Shown: piece after piece, positions 44,158-54,146 of the stretch
Layout of the letters: the number at the start of each line of letters is the position of its first letter
Position numbering within the stretch: the first letter of the stretch is position 1
Assembly: GCF_022458865.1 (NCBI RefSeq)
Contig: NZ_JAJNMU010000018.1
Location: 62,001-126,000, forward strand
DNA: 64,000 nt
Origin: Paenibacillus periandrae
GTDB lineage: Bacteria; Bacillota; Bacilli; Paenibacillales; NBRC-103111
Reading direction: 5' to 3'
The notes under the pieces: model-generated
What the model saw: only the letters and a program-made list of their open reading frames with translations
Told to the model about the DNA's origin: nothing
The model's database searches: none
Program-made: the position numbers and the translations under genes

Positions 44158-46062
44158 ATGCGTTTTTTCCCCATAGTCATGACAGGTATTCTGCTTACAG
44201 GTACGATTCTTTCATCCCCCGTAACGGCGGACGGCAACACCAAACCATCCAAATTATCGAGGAGGGCTCCCATGAGTCAAGTTGTTAAACGTACGGATGT
44301 TCCTGTAGAACAGCGCTGGAAGCTGGAAGATATTTTTCCTAACCAGCAAGCATGGGATACGGAATACAAGGAAGTTAAAGAAGCTTTGCAGCAAATCAGC
44401 GAATTTCAAGGCAAGCTGAACAAGCCTGCTGTCATCAAGCAATGTTTTGAATTGGAAGACAAAATTTCTATACATATGGAACGTCTATACGTATACGCCA
44501 ATATGAAGCATCATGAAGATACTGCTGAACCGACCTACCAGGCATTATCCGATAAAGCCAAGAAGCTCAGCGTGGAATCGGGCGAAGCCTTATCCTTTAT
44601 TTCTCCGGAAATTTTAAGCCTGTCGGACGATGAGCTGCAAAAGCTGGTGAGTCACCCCGAGCTTAGCTTTTATAAGCGTACCCTGACCGAAATGATTCGT
44701 GAAAAACAGCATATCCTTTCCAAATCGGAAGAAGCGCTACTGGCTCAGGTAGGCAACCTCTCACAAGCGCCGAGTACGATTTTCAGTATGCTGAATAATG
44801 CCGATCTGAAATTTCCCAAGGTGAAAAATGAACACGGCGAAGAAATTGAGCTGACACAAGGGCGTTATATTCAATTCCTTGAAAGCCGTAACCGGGATGT
44901 TCGCAAAAATGCTTTCAAGACGATGTACGACACCTATTCCAAAAATAAAAATACAATCGGCGCTACATTATCTGCCAATATTTCAAAAGATATTTTTTAT
45001 TCCAAGGTTCGTAAATATCCTTCAGCCCTGGAAGCCTCCCTGTATGGAGACAATATTAACAAAGAAGTGTACACCAATCTGATTGATACGATCCATGAGT
45101 CATTGCCATTGATGCATCGTTATATGGAGCTCCGCAAAAAGCTGCTGAAGGTCGATGAGCTTCATATGTATGATCTGTTCGCTCCGCTTGTAGATGAATA
45201 CAAGATGGATATTACGTATGAGCAAGCACAAGGCATGGTCAAGGAAAGCTTGAAGCCTCTCGGTCAGGATTACTTGAACATTTTGCAAGAAGGCTTTGAC
45301 AAGCACTGGATTGACATTTATGAAAATGAAGGCAAACGGAGCGGTGCCTACAGCTGGGGTGCTTATGGAACCCATCCATACGTGCTGCTGAACCACAAAG
45401 ATAATTTGAACAGCATGTTCACCCTCACTCACGAGATGGGCCACGCTATTCATTCCTATTTGTCGGATGAAAATCAGGAATATCGCTATGCGCAATATAC
45501 GATCTTCCTGGCAGAAGTAGCCTCCACATTGAATGAAGCGCTGCTGATGGATTACATGCTCAAGAAATCAACAGATCCTAAGGAAAAAATGTATTTGTTG
45601 ACCTACTACATGGATCAGTTCCGTACGACAGTGTTCCGCCAAACGATGTTCGCCGAATTCGAAAAAATTACTCATGAAAAAGCGGAACAAGGCGAAGCGC
45701 TCACGCCTCAGGAGCTAAGCAAAATCTATTACGATCTGAACCTGAAGTACTACGGTAAGGGAATGGTTGTAGATCAGGATATCGAAATCGAATGGGCGCG
45801 CATTCCACATTTTTATAACAGCTTCTATGTTTATAAATATGCGACTGGGTTCTCCGCGGCAACCAGCTTTGCCAAACAAATTCTCGAAGAGGGTCAGCCT
45901 GCTGTAGACCGTTATCTCGGCTTCCTGAAAAGCGGCGGCAGTGACTACTCAATCAATATCTTGCAGCGCGCAGGTGTAGACATGTCAACACCGGAACCGA
46001 TCAAGCAAGCGATGGATGTATTCAAAAGCCTCCTGGACCAAATGGAGCAATTAACCAAGTAG
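44158..46062 (+). CDS. pepF: oligoendopeptidase F (M3B)
   Basis: Zinc endopeptidase cutting short peptides, 634 aa from ATG 44158. The Zn site is H425-E-M-G-H429, with a Glu ligand in FLAEVAST downstream. The N-terminus (residues 1-24) is a typical signal peptide ending SSPVTADG, unusual for PepF. A second in-frame ATG at 44272 (MSQVVKRTDVPVEQRW, residue 39) has GGAGG 6-7 nt upstream and matches the normal cytosolic PepF start, so two products are possible. AGGGAG precedes the first ATG by 10 nt. Confidence 0.93.
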   Translation: MRFFPIVMTGILLTGTILSSPVTADGNTKPSKLSRRAPMSQVVKRTDVPVEQRWKLEDIFPNQQAWDTEYKEVKEALQQISEFQGKLNKPAVIKQCFELEDKISIHMERLYVYANMKHHEDTAEPTYQALSDKAKKLSVESGEALSFISPEILSLSDDELQKLVSHPELSFYKRTLTEMIREKQHILSKSEEALLAQVGNLSQAPSTIFSMLNNADLKFPKVKNEHGEEIELTQGRYIQFLESRNRDVRKNAFKTMYDTYSKNKNTIGATLSANISKDIFYSKVRKYPSALEASLYGDNINKEVYTNLIDTIHESLPLMHRYMELRKKLLKVDELHMYDLFAPLVDEYKMDITYEQAQGMVKESLKPLGQDYLNILQEGFDKHWIDIYENEGKRSGAYSWGAYGTHPYVLLNHKDNLNSMFTLTHEMGHAIHSYLSDENQEYRYAQYTIFLAEVASTLNEALLMDYMLKKSTDPKEKMYLLTYYMDQFRTTVFRQTMFAEFEKITHEKAEQGEALTPQELSKIYYDLNLKYYGKGMVVDQDIEIEWARIPHFYNSFYVYKYATGFSAATSFAKQILEEGQPAVDRYLGFLKSGGSDYSINILQRAGVDMSTPEPIKQAMDVFKSLLDQMEQLTK

Positions 46063-46144
46063 TTGACTCACTCAACAAGGCTGCTTACGCTCAACATGTT
46101 TGCAGTCTTGTTGGTTATTTGGCACCCAAGGAGGATAGCTTAGC

Positions 46145-46489
46145 ATGAAGGCCCAATGGATATTGATCAGTATTTTATTTTTTGGATTGTTGACTGCCAT
46201 TTTTGCTGCAATCAATACGGAGCCGGTTAATGTACATCTGATTTTTACAGATATGCAGCTGCCCCTCATTATTATCATTCTTAGCTCCACCCTGCTCGGC
46301 GGATTGATCCTCGGATTGATTGGCATGAGCAAGCAGTACAAATTGAAACGGACCATCAAGCAGCTTGAAAAGCAGCTCAATGAGGCACAAATGGCACATG
46401 CAGTTCCAACTTCAGCAGCTTCCACTGATGCCGGCTCACTGCCTTTATCCTATGCTGCACCCGAGAAAATGCCTTCGTCGGAATTATAA
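46145..46489 (+). CDS. LapA-domain (DUF1049) membrane protein
   Basis: 114 aa. Two TM helices (ILISILFFGLLTAIFAAI and IIIILSSTLLGGLILGLIG) around NTEPVNVHLIFTDMQLPL, then a coiled-coil KRTIKQLEKQLNEAQ and a polar tail; this is the LapA/YciS layout. In Gram-negatives LapA regulates LPS assembly; the Gram-positive role is unknown. AAGGAGG precedes ATG; 82 bp after pepF. Confidence 0.85.
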   Translation: MKAQWILISILFFGLLTAIFAAINTEPVNVHLIFTDMQLPLIIIILSSTLLGGLILGLIGMSKQYKLKRTIKQLEKQLNEAQMAHAVPTSAASTDAGSLPLSYAAPEKMPSSEL

Positions 46490-46533
46490 GCATCAGCCTG
46501 TGAAGATGCCTGTTCTGATTCCGATCATTAGAG

Positions 46534-46562
46534 CCGTTCCCTTCCTATGGGACGGTTTTTTA
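46534..46562 (+). terminator. terminator after LapA-domain gene
   Basis: CCGTTCCC...GGGACGG stem with a one-base bulge, followed by TTTTTT. Confidence 0.75.
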
Positions 46563-46664
46563 ATTTGGACAAATTAAATGGATGACTATGGAACATATTC
46601 CCTCTTTGTTACGTTAGAGCTTGTAAGAAGTATAGGAATACAATTATTGACGGGAGGGAAAAAA

Positions 46665-49208
46665 ATGAAAAAAGCATTAACGTTGGTGTGCCTTCTGGCA
46701 ACTACAGTTTTCTCGTATGGGGTTGCGGCACCACCAGCAGCTACGGAAAGCGGCACAGCCATCGGTTTGCAAGTAAACGGGAGCCATGTAGCCTTCAGCT
46801 CTATGCCGCTTTTGATCGACAATACCTTGATGGTCCCTTTACGAGATTTATCTGAATCTCTGGGTGTACAAATCGATTGGGATGAAAGCTCTCAAACGGC
46901 AGCAGCGGTTAAAGGAATACACAGTATTAAATTGACAATCGACAATAAACAAGCCTTTCGCGGGGAAACAACCGTAAATCTGGAAGCAGCGCCTCGTATG
47001 CACAATGGCAAGCTGTTCATTCCATTGCGTTTTTTTAGTGAATCGTTCGACTTTAATGTATATTGGGATGGCTTGAATAAGTCAGTCGCTATTGTCGATG
47101 CTGATAAAAGCCTGCCTACAATCGGCTCTGCAGATCATATGCTGGAGCTGTTCAAGGATTATTCTAGTGCAGGCGGCGGCAGCGTGAGCCTGATGACGAA
47201 ATCAGATATGGCTACAACGGCCGTGGTACAGGAACAATCGACTTCCAAAGAAAAATCATCGAGCAGTGCTTCTGCAGCAGCCCCCGTTCCTCAAGCAGCG
47301 GCAGCCAACCCGGATTATTCAGGTACCAATGTTCAGGTTGAAGGCGTTGACGAAGCTGATATTATTAAGACAGACGGCTCTTATATTTATCAGGTTAATC
47401 GCAATCGTGTCATCATTGCTTCCGCTTATCCTGCTGACCAAATGAAGGTCACACAAACCTTGACATTTGAGGATCAAAACTTCAGAGCCAAGGAGCTATA
47501 TATCGATGATAAGCATATGGTGGTCATCGGTTCAACCTTCTACAGAACTGCCGATCACGTAGTACCTATGGAGGGCCAAACAGCTCCTGCCATGCCAGTA
47601 TCCGGACCTGCGGTCCCGCAGTCAGCAGTCTCTTCTTCTGAATCGGTGGCAGTACCGTCCATAGCCATATCACCTGTACCTACTCCTGTTCCAGCAGACA
47701 ATATAAGGATCGTATCCTTACCCGGTATTAATCTTGCACGAAATACAACCAAAGCAATCGTTTATGAACTTGGGGATCGTACTCAGGTGAAGAAGCTTCG
47801 TGAGGTCGAGCTGGATGGCAATTATGTATCTTCACGCAAGGTTGGCTCCTCGCTGTATCTGGTCTCCAATAAAGGGCTCAATGTATATCCGCTGCTGCGC
47901 GGCGATGTGTCAGCAACTGACAAAGCAGCAGCCTTAAAAAACTCAGCCCCAGCCTACAAGGATTCTGCTGCGGGTGACGCCTTCATTAGTATTGGCTATG
48001 AAGACATTCGTTACTTTCCTAACTCGGTGCAGCCAAACTATTTATTAATCGGCGGCTTTAACCTGAATCAGCCCGAGCAAAAGCTGAACGTCTCAAGCTA
48101 CCTCGGCTCCGGTCAGCAGGTATATGCATCACAATCCAACCTGTTTGTCACGACTAATGAATACACACCTGCCGTCGAACAGCCTAGCACAGGTGAGGAA
48201 CCGCTAGCAAAACGACGCATAGTCCCAGGAGAAACAAACAGCGTTATTTACAAATTTGCTATGGATCAAGGCACCATTCGCTATACGGGCCGCGGCAAGG
48301 TTCCAGGACGGGCCATAAACCAATTTGCGATGGATGAAATGAATGGCAGCTTCCGGATCGCCACAACAACCGGATTTGTCGGACGCGATGATGATATGAC
48401 ATCCAAAAATCACATGTACGTGCTGAACGAATCGATGAATGTGATTGGTCAAATTAATGATATTGCTCCCGGCGAGCAGATCTATTCGGTCCGCTATGCA
48501 GGCAATCGCGCCTATATGGTTACTTTCAAGACCGTTGATCCTTTATTTGTCATCGATCTGCAGGAGCCGCAGGCACCCAAAATTCTTGGCAAGCTCAAGA
48601 TACCAGGCTACAGCAACTACCTGCATCCATACGATGATACCCATCTGATCGGCTTCGGTAAGGATGCGGTCGAGGTCTCAAGCAATAATGGATCTAATGG
48701 CTCTGCACAAACGACAGCTTATTATCAGGGTATGAAGATGGCGATGTTTGATGTAAGTGATGTGGCGAATCCAAAGGAGCTGTTCTCGGAAAGCATCGGA
48801 GACCGCGGTACGGATTCGGAGCTGCTTCATAACCATAAAGCACTATTGTTCTCCAAGGAGAAGAACCTGCTCGCTTTCCCTGTCACTATAATGGAGACCA
48901 AAAGTCATGCAGCTTCAAGCTCAAGCCCGGCAGTGTCTGTCAATAATATTCCAAGCTATGGCGATTTTACGTTTCAAGGTGCTTATGCATACCAAATCGA
49001 TGTAGCAAACGGCTTTAAGCTCAAAGGAAAAATCACCCATTTAAGCAGTGACGATTACTTGAAAGCCGGACAGGTCGCTTTCAATGGCAAACGCCATATC
49101 CAACGAATTCTATATATTGGAGATGCGCTGTACACATCATCAGAGCAAATATTAAAAGCAACTGACATATCGTCCATGAATGACTTAAAGTCGATTACTT
49201 TACCTTAA
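46665..49208 (+). CDS. secreted stalk plus beta-propeller protein
   Basis: 847 aa from ATG 46665 with GGGAGGG upstream; the frame is open 87 bp earlier but without a site. Signal peptide about 1-23. Residues about 28-130 are a copper-amine-oxidase N-terminal-type stalk domain (LLIDNTLMVPLRDLSESLGV and LFIPLRFFSESF). After a Ser/Ala/Pro linker, residues about 200-845 are the PF09826 type beta-propeller, whose signature VEGVDEADIIKTDG is intact. It is extracellular and probably binds wall or sugar polymers; function unproven. Monocistronic. Confidence 0.9.
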   Translation: MKKALTLVCLLATTVFSYGVAAPPAATESGTAIGLQVNGSHVAFSSMPLLIDNTLMVPLRDLSESLGVQIDWDESSQTAAAVKGIHSIKLTIDNKQAFRGETTVNLEAAPRMHNGKLFIPLRFFSESFDFNVYWDGLNKSVAIVDADKSLPTIGSADHMLELFKDYSSAGGGSVSLMTKSDMATTAVVQEQSTSKEKSSSSASAAAPVPQAAAANPDYSGTNVQVEGVDEADIIKTDGSYIYQVNRNRVIIASAYPADQMKVTQTLTFEDQNFRAKELYIDDKHMVVIGSTFYRTADHVVPMEGQTAPAMPVSGPAVPQSAVSSSESVAVPSIAISPVPTPVPADNIRIVSLPGINLARNTTKAIVYELGDRTQVKKLREVELDGNYVSSRKVGSSLYLVSNKGLNVYPLLRGDVSATDKAAALKNSAPAYKDSAAGDAFISIGYEDIRYFPNSVQPNYLLIGGFNLNQPEQKLNVSSYLGSGQQVYASQSNLFVTTNEYTPAVEQPSTGEEPLAKRRIVPGETNSVIYKFAMDQGTIRYTGRGKVPGRAINQFAMDEMNGSFRIATTTGFVGRDDDMTSKNHMYVLNESMNVIGQINDIAPGEQIYSVRYAGNRAYMVTFKTVDPLFVIDLQEPQAPKILGKLKIPGYSNYLHPYDDTHLIGFGKDAVEVSSNNGSNGSAQTTAYYQGMKMAMFDVSDVANPKELFSESIGDRGTDSELLHNHKALLFSKEKNLLAFPVTIMETKSHAASSSSPAVSVNNIPSYGDFTFQGAYAYQIDVANGFKLKGKITHLSSDDYLKAGQVAFNGKRHIQRILYIGDALYTSSEQILKATDISSMNDLKSITLP

Positions 49209-49219
49209 TCGATGCAAAA

Positions 49220-49276
49220 AAAACCGTTCTTCTCATCCAGCGAATTACATAGCTTCGCTGATGAAGGAACGGTTTT
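49220..49276. terminator. bidirectional terminator, beta-propeller gene / DUF92
   Basis: AAAACCGTTC...GAACGGTTTT with long inner stem CTCATC/GATGA and AGCGAA/TTCGCT. Confidence 0.88.
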
Positions 49277-49299
49277 CATTTGGTGAATCTCATTCAATT

Positions 49300-50157
49300 T
49301 CAAAGGTACAAGTAAAAAAATGCTGCGCTTACAGCACCGCCAATTCCAGAGCTGATCACATTGACCGTATCATTCGTCATCCATGAAGCTCCGCGAATAC
49401 GAACTGCAAGAGTATCGCTGCAATGACGGTTTTTTTCTATTTCCTTACCGCAAACCGGACAGCGGTACATCACCTGTAATACCGCTCCCAGCCAGGAATC
49501 CGACAGCGAGCCTGCCATGCCGCCAAGAGCACCTAATGTGAGCAGCCCAATGACACCCATAGCTGTAGTGACGACGATGGAAGAAGCTGCAGCGGCCTCA
49601 CTGATAGGCTGTCCCCAGCCCGTACTTGTAAAAGCCCAGCCCGCTGCACCGATCAGCAGTCCACCGGATAAAGAGGCGACAAGTCCCGCAGCTGTTATTC
49701 CGCCGGAGGTGCCCGCTGGAACTTTTCGTCCACTCACGATCGAACGTGGCAATGAACGGCTTAAACCGCCGATTTCTGTTGCCCATGTATCTGCATTGAC
49801 TGCAGCCATAATGCCCATGAAAGCGGCCCACCACAGAGAATGCGGCCATATGCTGTTACCCAAGCAAAGCAGCGTTCCCAAGCCTCCGTTGGCTGCTACC
49901 TGCCCAGCATCCCTCCTGCCAGTCTTTGCGTAGTTGCTCTCTACGACCGCTTTACGCTTATGCTTCCACTTCGTAAGCAAGGTGGAGGTAAGGAAAAAGA
50001 CCATAAGCGTTCCATACCACGGCAACCCTCCAAGCGCATACAGCAAAGTACCTACAATCACCGCAGCGAATGCTCCGGATAATGATAAAGATTGTTTGCG
50101 CCAGGCTGCCCAGGCAATGAATGAACTGCACGCCAAACCGATCAACCAGTCCAACAT
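49300..50157 (-). CDS. DUF92 membrane protein
   Basis: 285 aa, six to seven TM. LSLSGAFAAVIVGTLLYALGG, GRRDAGQVAANGGLGT, NADTWATEIGGLSR and VPAGTSGGIT are the DUF92 (TMEM19-like) motifs. Plant and cyanobacterial relatives are phytyl-phosphate kinases (VTE6), so a prenyl-phosphate kinase role is possible. A C-terminal CPVCGKE...CS pair is unusual and may bind metal. GGAGG precedes ATG. Confidence 0.85.
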   Translation of the reverse strand: MLDWLIGLACSSFIAWAAWRKQSLSLSGAFAAVIVGTLLYALGGLPWYGTLMVFFLTSTLLTKWKHKRKAVVESNYAKTGRRDAGQVAANGGLGTLLCLGNSIWPHSLWWAAFMGIMAAVNADTWATEIGGLSRSLPRSIVSGRKVPAGTSGGITAAGLVASLSGGLLIGAAGWAFTSTGWGQPISEAAAASSIVVTTAMGVIGLLTLGALGGMAGSLSDSWLGAVLQVMYRCPVCGKEIEKNRHCSDTLAVRIRGASWMTNDTVNVISSGIGGAVSAAFFYLYL

Positions 50158-50272
50158 GAATTGTTTTCCTCCATTATTCGATAAAATTCCACAATATATA
50201 TTTACAGAACTATTGCGTTATAATATGATTTTCCTAGCTGATAAAATGCAAAACCCCAGGGAGGGTATTTAC

Positions 50273-51469
50273 GTGCATGAACTTGATCCGTTTGGGACAA
50301 CCAAAATAAAGAGTAACCTTGAGCCCGAAGAAATGCTTCTCGTTATTTTTGATTATGCAGCAAAGATAGCGAACGAGCGGCGACTGGATCATTTGATTAT
50401 GTTAATGGCTGATATGGGCCGCGAGATGATCGTTTCAGACCGATGTACGGTATGGCTTATAGATAAACAAAACAATGAATTATATTCCACTGTTGCGCAT
50501 GGCGTCCCCCAGCTCAGACTTCCCCGAGATGCAGGCTTGGTCGGGCACTCGATAACGACGGGACAACCTATTTTCATAGAGGATGCTTACAAAAATACCG
50601 AGTTCAAGGATGTATTGGAAAGTGGCGCAATTGCCATGGATCTCAAAACGGGCTATCGTACCAAAGCCTTGATGGTCATTCCGTTCCGTAATAATGAAGG
50701 CGAAATTATGGGAGCTTATCAAGCTGTTAATAAGCTGACTGCGGAGGAGCAATTTTCAAAAAAGGATTTGGAGCATCTCACCTTGGCTGCCTCTTATGCA
50801 GGCAAATCACTCGAATCCGCCCTGCTCTCCAATGAAATTGAAGAAACCCAAAAAGAAATTATTTTCACAATGGGAGAGATCGGCGAGAGCCGTTCGAAGG
50901 AAACCGGCAATCATGTCAAACGGGTAGCCGAATACTCTTACATCCTAGCCAAACAACTTGGTATGAGCCACGAGGAAGCCGAGTTATTGAAAATCGCATC
51001 GCCTATGCACGACATCGGCAAGGTCGCCATTCCCGACTCTGTACTAAAGAAGCCCGGCAAGCTAACAGATGAAGAATTCGATATCATGAAAGCGCACACC
51101 AACATTGGGTACGGACTGTTAAAAAATTCAACTCGACGCATCTTGAAAACAGCTGCTATCGTCGCTCATCAGCATCATGAGAAATGGAACGGCCGTGGCT
51201 ACCCACAAGGAATCCAAGGTGAGGAAATCCATATCTATGGACGTATTACCGCTATAGCCGACGTATTTGATGCGCTTGGCAGTGAGCGGGTGTACAAGCA
51301 GGCTTGGGAGCTGGATCGTATTCTTAATCTGTTCAAGGAAGAACGAGGCCAGCATTTTGATCCAATGGTCGTCGATGCCTTTATGGCACAGCTGCCAGAG
51401 ATTCTCAAGGTACGTGAGCTGTATTCGGATGCTGCATTAGCTGAAAAGGACAAAGGAGGAATCGCTTAA
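50273..51469 (+). CDS. GAF-HD-GYP cyclic-di-GMP phosphodiesterase
   Basis: 398 aa from GTG 50273 (GGGAGG 8 nt upstream); the longer frame overlaps DUF92 on the other strand. GAF domain about 45-195 (DRCTVWLIDKQNNELY, IPFRNNEGEIMGAYQ), connecting helix, then HD-GYP about 200-380 with His246-Asp247 in MHDIGK, QHHEKWNGRGYPQG (GYP intact), and ADVFDALGSER. It should hydrolyse c-di-GMP in response to a ligand of GAF. Monocistronic. Confidence 0.93.
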   Translation: MHELDPFGTTKIKSNLEPEEMLLVIFDYAAKIANERRLDHLIMLMADMGREMIVSDRCTVWLIDKQNNELYSTVAHGVPQLRLPRDAGLVGHSITTGQPIFIEDAYKNTEFKDVLESGAIAMDLKTGYRTKALMVIPFRNNEGEIMGAYQAVNKLTAEEQFSKKDLEHLTLAASYAGKSLESALLSNEIEETQKEIIFTMGEIGESRSKETGNHVKRVAEYSYILAKQLGMSHEEAELLKIASPMHDIGKVAIPDSVLKKPGKLTDEEFDIMKAHTNIGYGLLKNSTRRILKTAAIVAHQHHEKWNGRGYPQGIQGEEIHIYGRITAIADVFDALGSERVYKQAWELDRILNLFKEERGQHFDPMVVDAFMAQLPEILKVRELYSDAALAEKDKGGIA

Positions 51470-51497
51470 CAGAGCGATCCTCCTTGTTTGTCTTTTT
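51455..51497 (+). terminator. terminator of HD-GYP gene
   Basis: GGAGGAATCGCT/AGCGATCCTCC, 11-bp stem overlapping the stop codon, then TTGTTTGTCTTTTT. Confidence 0.85.
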
Positions 51498-52122
51498 ACG
51501 TTAATCCAATTGTAAATTCACCCAAAGCTTCTGATCCCCACAACAGCTCGAATTTGTCCCCTGAGCGAACAGCACCCACACCAGCAGGTGTACCCGTATA
51601 AATAATATCACCTTTACCTAACCCATAATGCTCGGCAATATAATCAACAATGACCTGAAGATTAAAAATCATATCATTGATATTCCCCCGTTGAGCCTCG
51701 GCATCATTAATTCGTAATGAAAACTCGGTTTGTCTTATTTCCTCATAGCCTTTGAACGGACGAAATACCGTTAAAGCAGCCGAATTCAAAAATCCTTTGG
51801 CGGGCAGCCACGGTTGGCCTTTTTTCTTTATCACAGACTGTACATCACGCAGTGTAAAATCAATTCCAAGCGCCATCGTATCGATCAAGCTGTCTACGGA
51901 CATACCAGCCTGGTAATCTTGTCCGATATGTACAACCAGCTCGGCTTCAAAATGGACCTCTCCTTTGTCTCCGGGAAGCGTAATTATCTGCCCATGAATG
52001 GGGGTAAGTGCATGCGTTGGTTTCATGAAAATCATCGGTTCATCCGGGATGTCGTTCCCAAGCTCCGCAGCATGCAAGCCATAATTACGTCCAACACAAT
52101 AAATATTGCGAATCAATTCCAC
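51496..52122 (-). CDS. fumarylacetoacetate hydrolase (FAH) family protein
   Basis: 208 aa. YCVGRNYGLHAAELGN, the metal-binding Glu pair VHFEAELVVHIG, and GDIIYTGTPAGVGAV are FAH-superfamily marks, as in YisK-type oxaloacetate decarboxylases or acylpyruvases. GTG start at 52122 with AAGGAAG upstream. Monocistronic. Confidence 0.9.
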   Translation of the reverse strand: MELIRNIYCVGRNYGLHAAELGNDIPDEPMIFMKPTHALTPIHGQIITLPGDKGEVHFEAELVVHIGQDYQAGMSVDSLIDTMALGIDFTLRDVQSVIKKKGQPWLPAKGFLNSAALTVFRPFKGYEEIRQTEFSLRINDAEAQRGNINDMIFNLQVIVDYIAEHYGLGKGDIIYTGTPAGVGAVRSGDKFELLWGSEALGEFTIGLT

Positions 52123-52323
52123 GCTTCAACACTTCCTTTGCTCTGATCTAATCGATTACCACGACTCAAATTATAGAACAGACAACCCTAATACTCAAAT
52201 AAATATCGTGATGCATCGTCTCTTCACAAATACCTATCGCAATTATAGGCTTTATCTCTTGGACAGCTGTTGGTTTGTAGCGTAAAGTAAAAAGTACAGT
52301 CTGTTTGTAAAGGGGCTTTCATC

Positions 52324-53247
52324 ATGCTGCAAGCATTTTTTTCTACCATATATCATGTATTTCTTCCCATTTCATTACCTGTGATTGGGGGTATGCTGCT
52401 CAAACGGTACCGTGGCCTGGACACGAAGGCCATATCCACGCTCTCCTTGTATGTGCTGAGCCCGGCATTAATCTTCGACACGCTGACAAAGGCGCAGCTG
52501 TCGTTTGATGATGTGTACAAAACCGTCGCCTTCAGTGTCCTGAACTTGCTGCTGCTATGGGGAATTGCAAGCATACTCGGACGTGTGCTCAAGCTTCCGC
52601 CAGCAGAACGTGCAGGTTTAACCATGGTCTCCACGTTCACAAACAGTGTGAATTATGGCTTGCCGCTGGTGCTGCTGGCATTTGGTCAGCTTGGTCTGGA
52701 AAAGGCTTCTGTGTATGTAATCGGGCAAATTTTTATCGTGAATACGATTGGAGTTTATTTCGCTGCCCGGTCCCATTTTTCTGTGCGTCAAGCTATGAAG
52801 TCGATACTTACCCTTCCATCCATCTATGCAGCTGCTCTGGCGGTGATCGTTCGCAGTCTTCATATCGGGATTCCTGAAGGTTTGGATAAAGGGATCATGA
52901 TGTTATCTACCGCATACGCTCCAGTCGTTCTGACCGTCCTCGGCGCACAAATGGTGAACAGCCGCTCGGCAGCCTGGAAGCCAGGCCTGCAGAAGGCATT
53001 GTGGACCGGTATCTCGATTCGGCTGCTGCTTTCGCCTCTTCTGGCGCTGCTCGTGCTGGCCATTCTAAATATCGATGGAACTTTATTTTCGGTACTCTTC
53101 ATTCTGGCTTCAATGCCTGCTGCCGTTAATGCCTTCATGCTTGCTGAGCAATTCGACGCTTCACCCCAGTTTGTAGCACGCTGCATTTTATGGACGACAT
53201 TAGCATCATTCCTCGTATTGCCTTTTGTGATTGCTCTGATTCAATAA
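52324..53247 (+). CDS. AEC family transporter
   Basis: 307 aa, about ten TM helices. LPVIGGMLLKRYRGLD and STLSLYVLSPALIFD open the first half; TLPSIYAAALAVIVRS begins the second. The auxin-efflux-carrier family includes malonate and malate exporters. AAAGGGG precedes ATG. Its 3' end overlaps the convergent AraC gene by 7 bp. Confidence 0.9.
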   Translation: MLQAFFSTIYHVFLPISLPVIGGMLLKRYRGLDTKAISTLSLYVLSPALIFDTLTKAQLSFDDVYKTVAFSVLNLLLLWGIASILGRVLKLPPAERAGLTMVSTFTNSVNYGLPLVLLAFGQLGLEKASVYVIGQIFIVNTIGVYFAARSHFSVRQAMKSILTLPSIYAAALAVIVRSLHIGIPEGLDKGIMMLSTAYAPVVLTVLGAQMVNSRSAAWKPGLQKALWTGISIRLLLSPLLALLVLAILNIDGTLFSVLFILASMPAAVNAFMLAEQFDASPQFVARCILWTTLASFLVLPFVIALIQ

Positions 53248-54146
53248 GGTGCAGTCGCCCTGGGAGTACCACTGCTATATTTGCAGCGATATTCCCTCGG
53301 CGGCATCCCGATTTGCTGCTTGAACAATTTATTATAATAGCTCACATCACCCACCCCTACCCGCTCGGCCACGCGAATAACAGGTTCATCCGTCTCTCTC
53401 AACCATTTTAAAGAAGCTTGAATGCGAACCTCATTGCGGTATTCGATAAATGTTTTGCCGATCGTCTGCTTGAACTTATGAGTAAAGCTGGTTTTACTCA
53501 TCCCGCACATCTGACAAATTTCCTCCAGCTGAAACGGCTCCGCATAATGCAGCTCCAGAAATGCACAAAGCTCGCGAATCCCTGAATGCTCAGGGCGAAA
53601 CCTGATCTGTACCAGCCGCTCTTCATAGCAGCGACTCAGCCAAACCAGCAGTTCTATCAGCAGCGCTTTTATCGAAATCCGATAGCCCAGTGCCTTGCGG
53701 TCAAATTCTTCTATGATGCGCTCCAGACGCAGTTGAACCTCCTTAGCTTCAGGAAGTGACAATTTCAAATGGGATTCAAAATCGGCCTTTTGCCTGAGAA
53801 AGGGCTCCACATAAAAAAAATTCATGAATGAAGAGACCTTGGACAAAGTCTGCAGCTCGGCCTCAAGAAACGACGAGATAAATAATATATTATAAACCTT
53901 GAGTGGAGCTGTTCCGATGACTCGGTAATCATGCTCCACATCCGGCGGTATGACGAATATATCCCCTTTGGATATCGGATAGGAGTGCCCCTTGTACAAG
54001 TGCTCGCCAAAGCCGTCGGCCACATAGACCAGCTCAATAAAATCGTGGGTATGCGGATTCATCACTCTCTCTGGCAAGGTTGGAAAAGGGAACGCTGCGA
54101 ATGGAAATTCCTCGCTCTCCAAATATTTTTCCTTCGGATAGAGCAT
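53241..54146 (-). CDS. AraC family regulator with cupin sensor domain
   Basis: 301 aa. N-terminal cupin (PHTHDFIELVYVADG, GDIFVIPPDVEH), C-terminal pair of HTH motifs (FQLEEICQMCGMSKTSFTHKF and VAERVGVGDVSYYNKLFKQQ, then GMPPREYR). AAGGAGG precedes ATG. Divergent from the GH78 rhamnosidase, 281 bp away, and so probably its sugar-responsive activator. Confidence 0.93.
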   Translation of the reverse strand: MLYPKEKYLESEEFPFAAFPFPTLPERVMNPHTHDFIELVYVADGFGEHLYKGHSYPISKGDIFVIPPDVEHDYRVIGTAPLKVYNILFISSFLEAELQTLSKVSSFMNFFYVEPFLRQKADFESHLKLSLPEAKEVQLRLERIIEEFDRKALGYRISIKALLIELLVWLSRCYEERLVQIRFRPEHSGIRELCAFLELHYAEPFQLEEICQMCGMSKTSFTHKFKQTIGKTFIEYRNEVRIQASLKWLRETDEPVIRVAERVGVGDVSYYNKLFKQQIGMPPREYRCKYSSGTPRATAPY

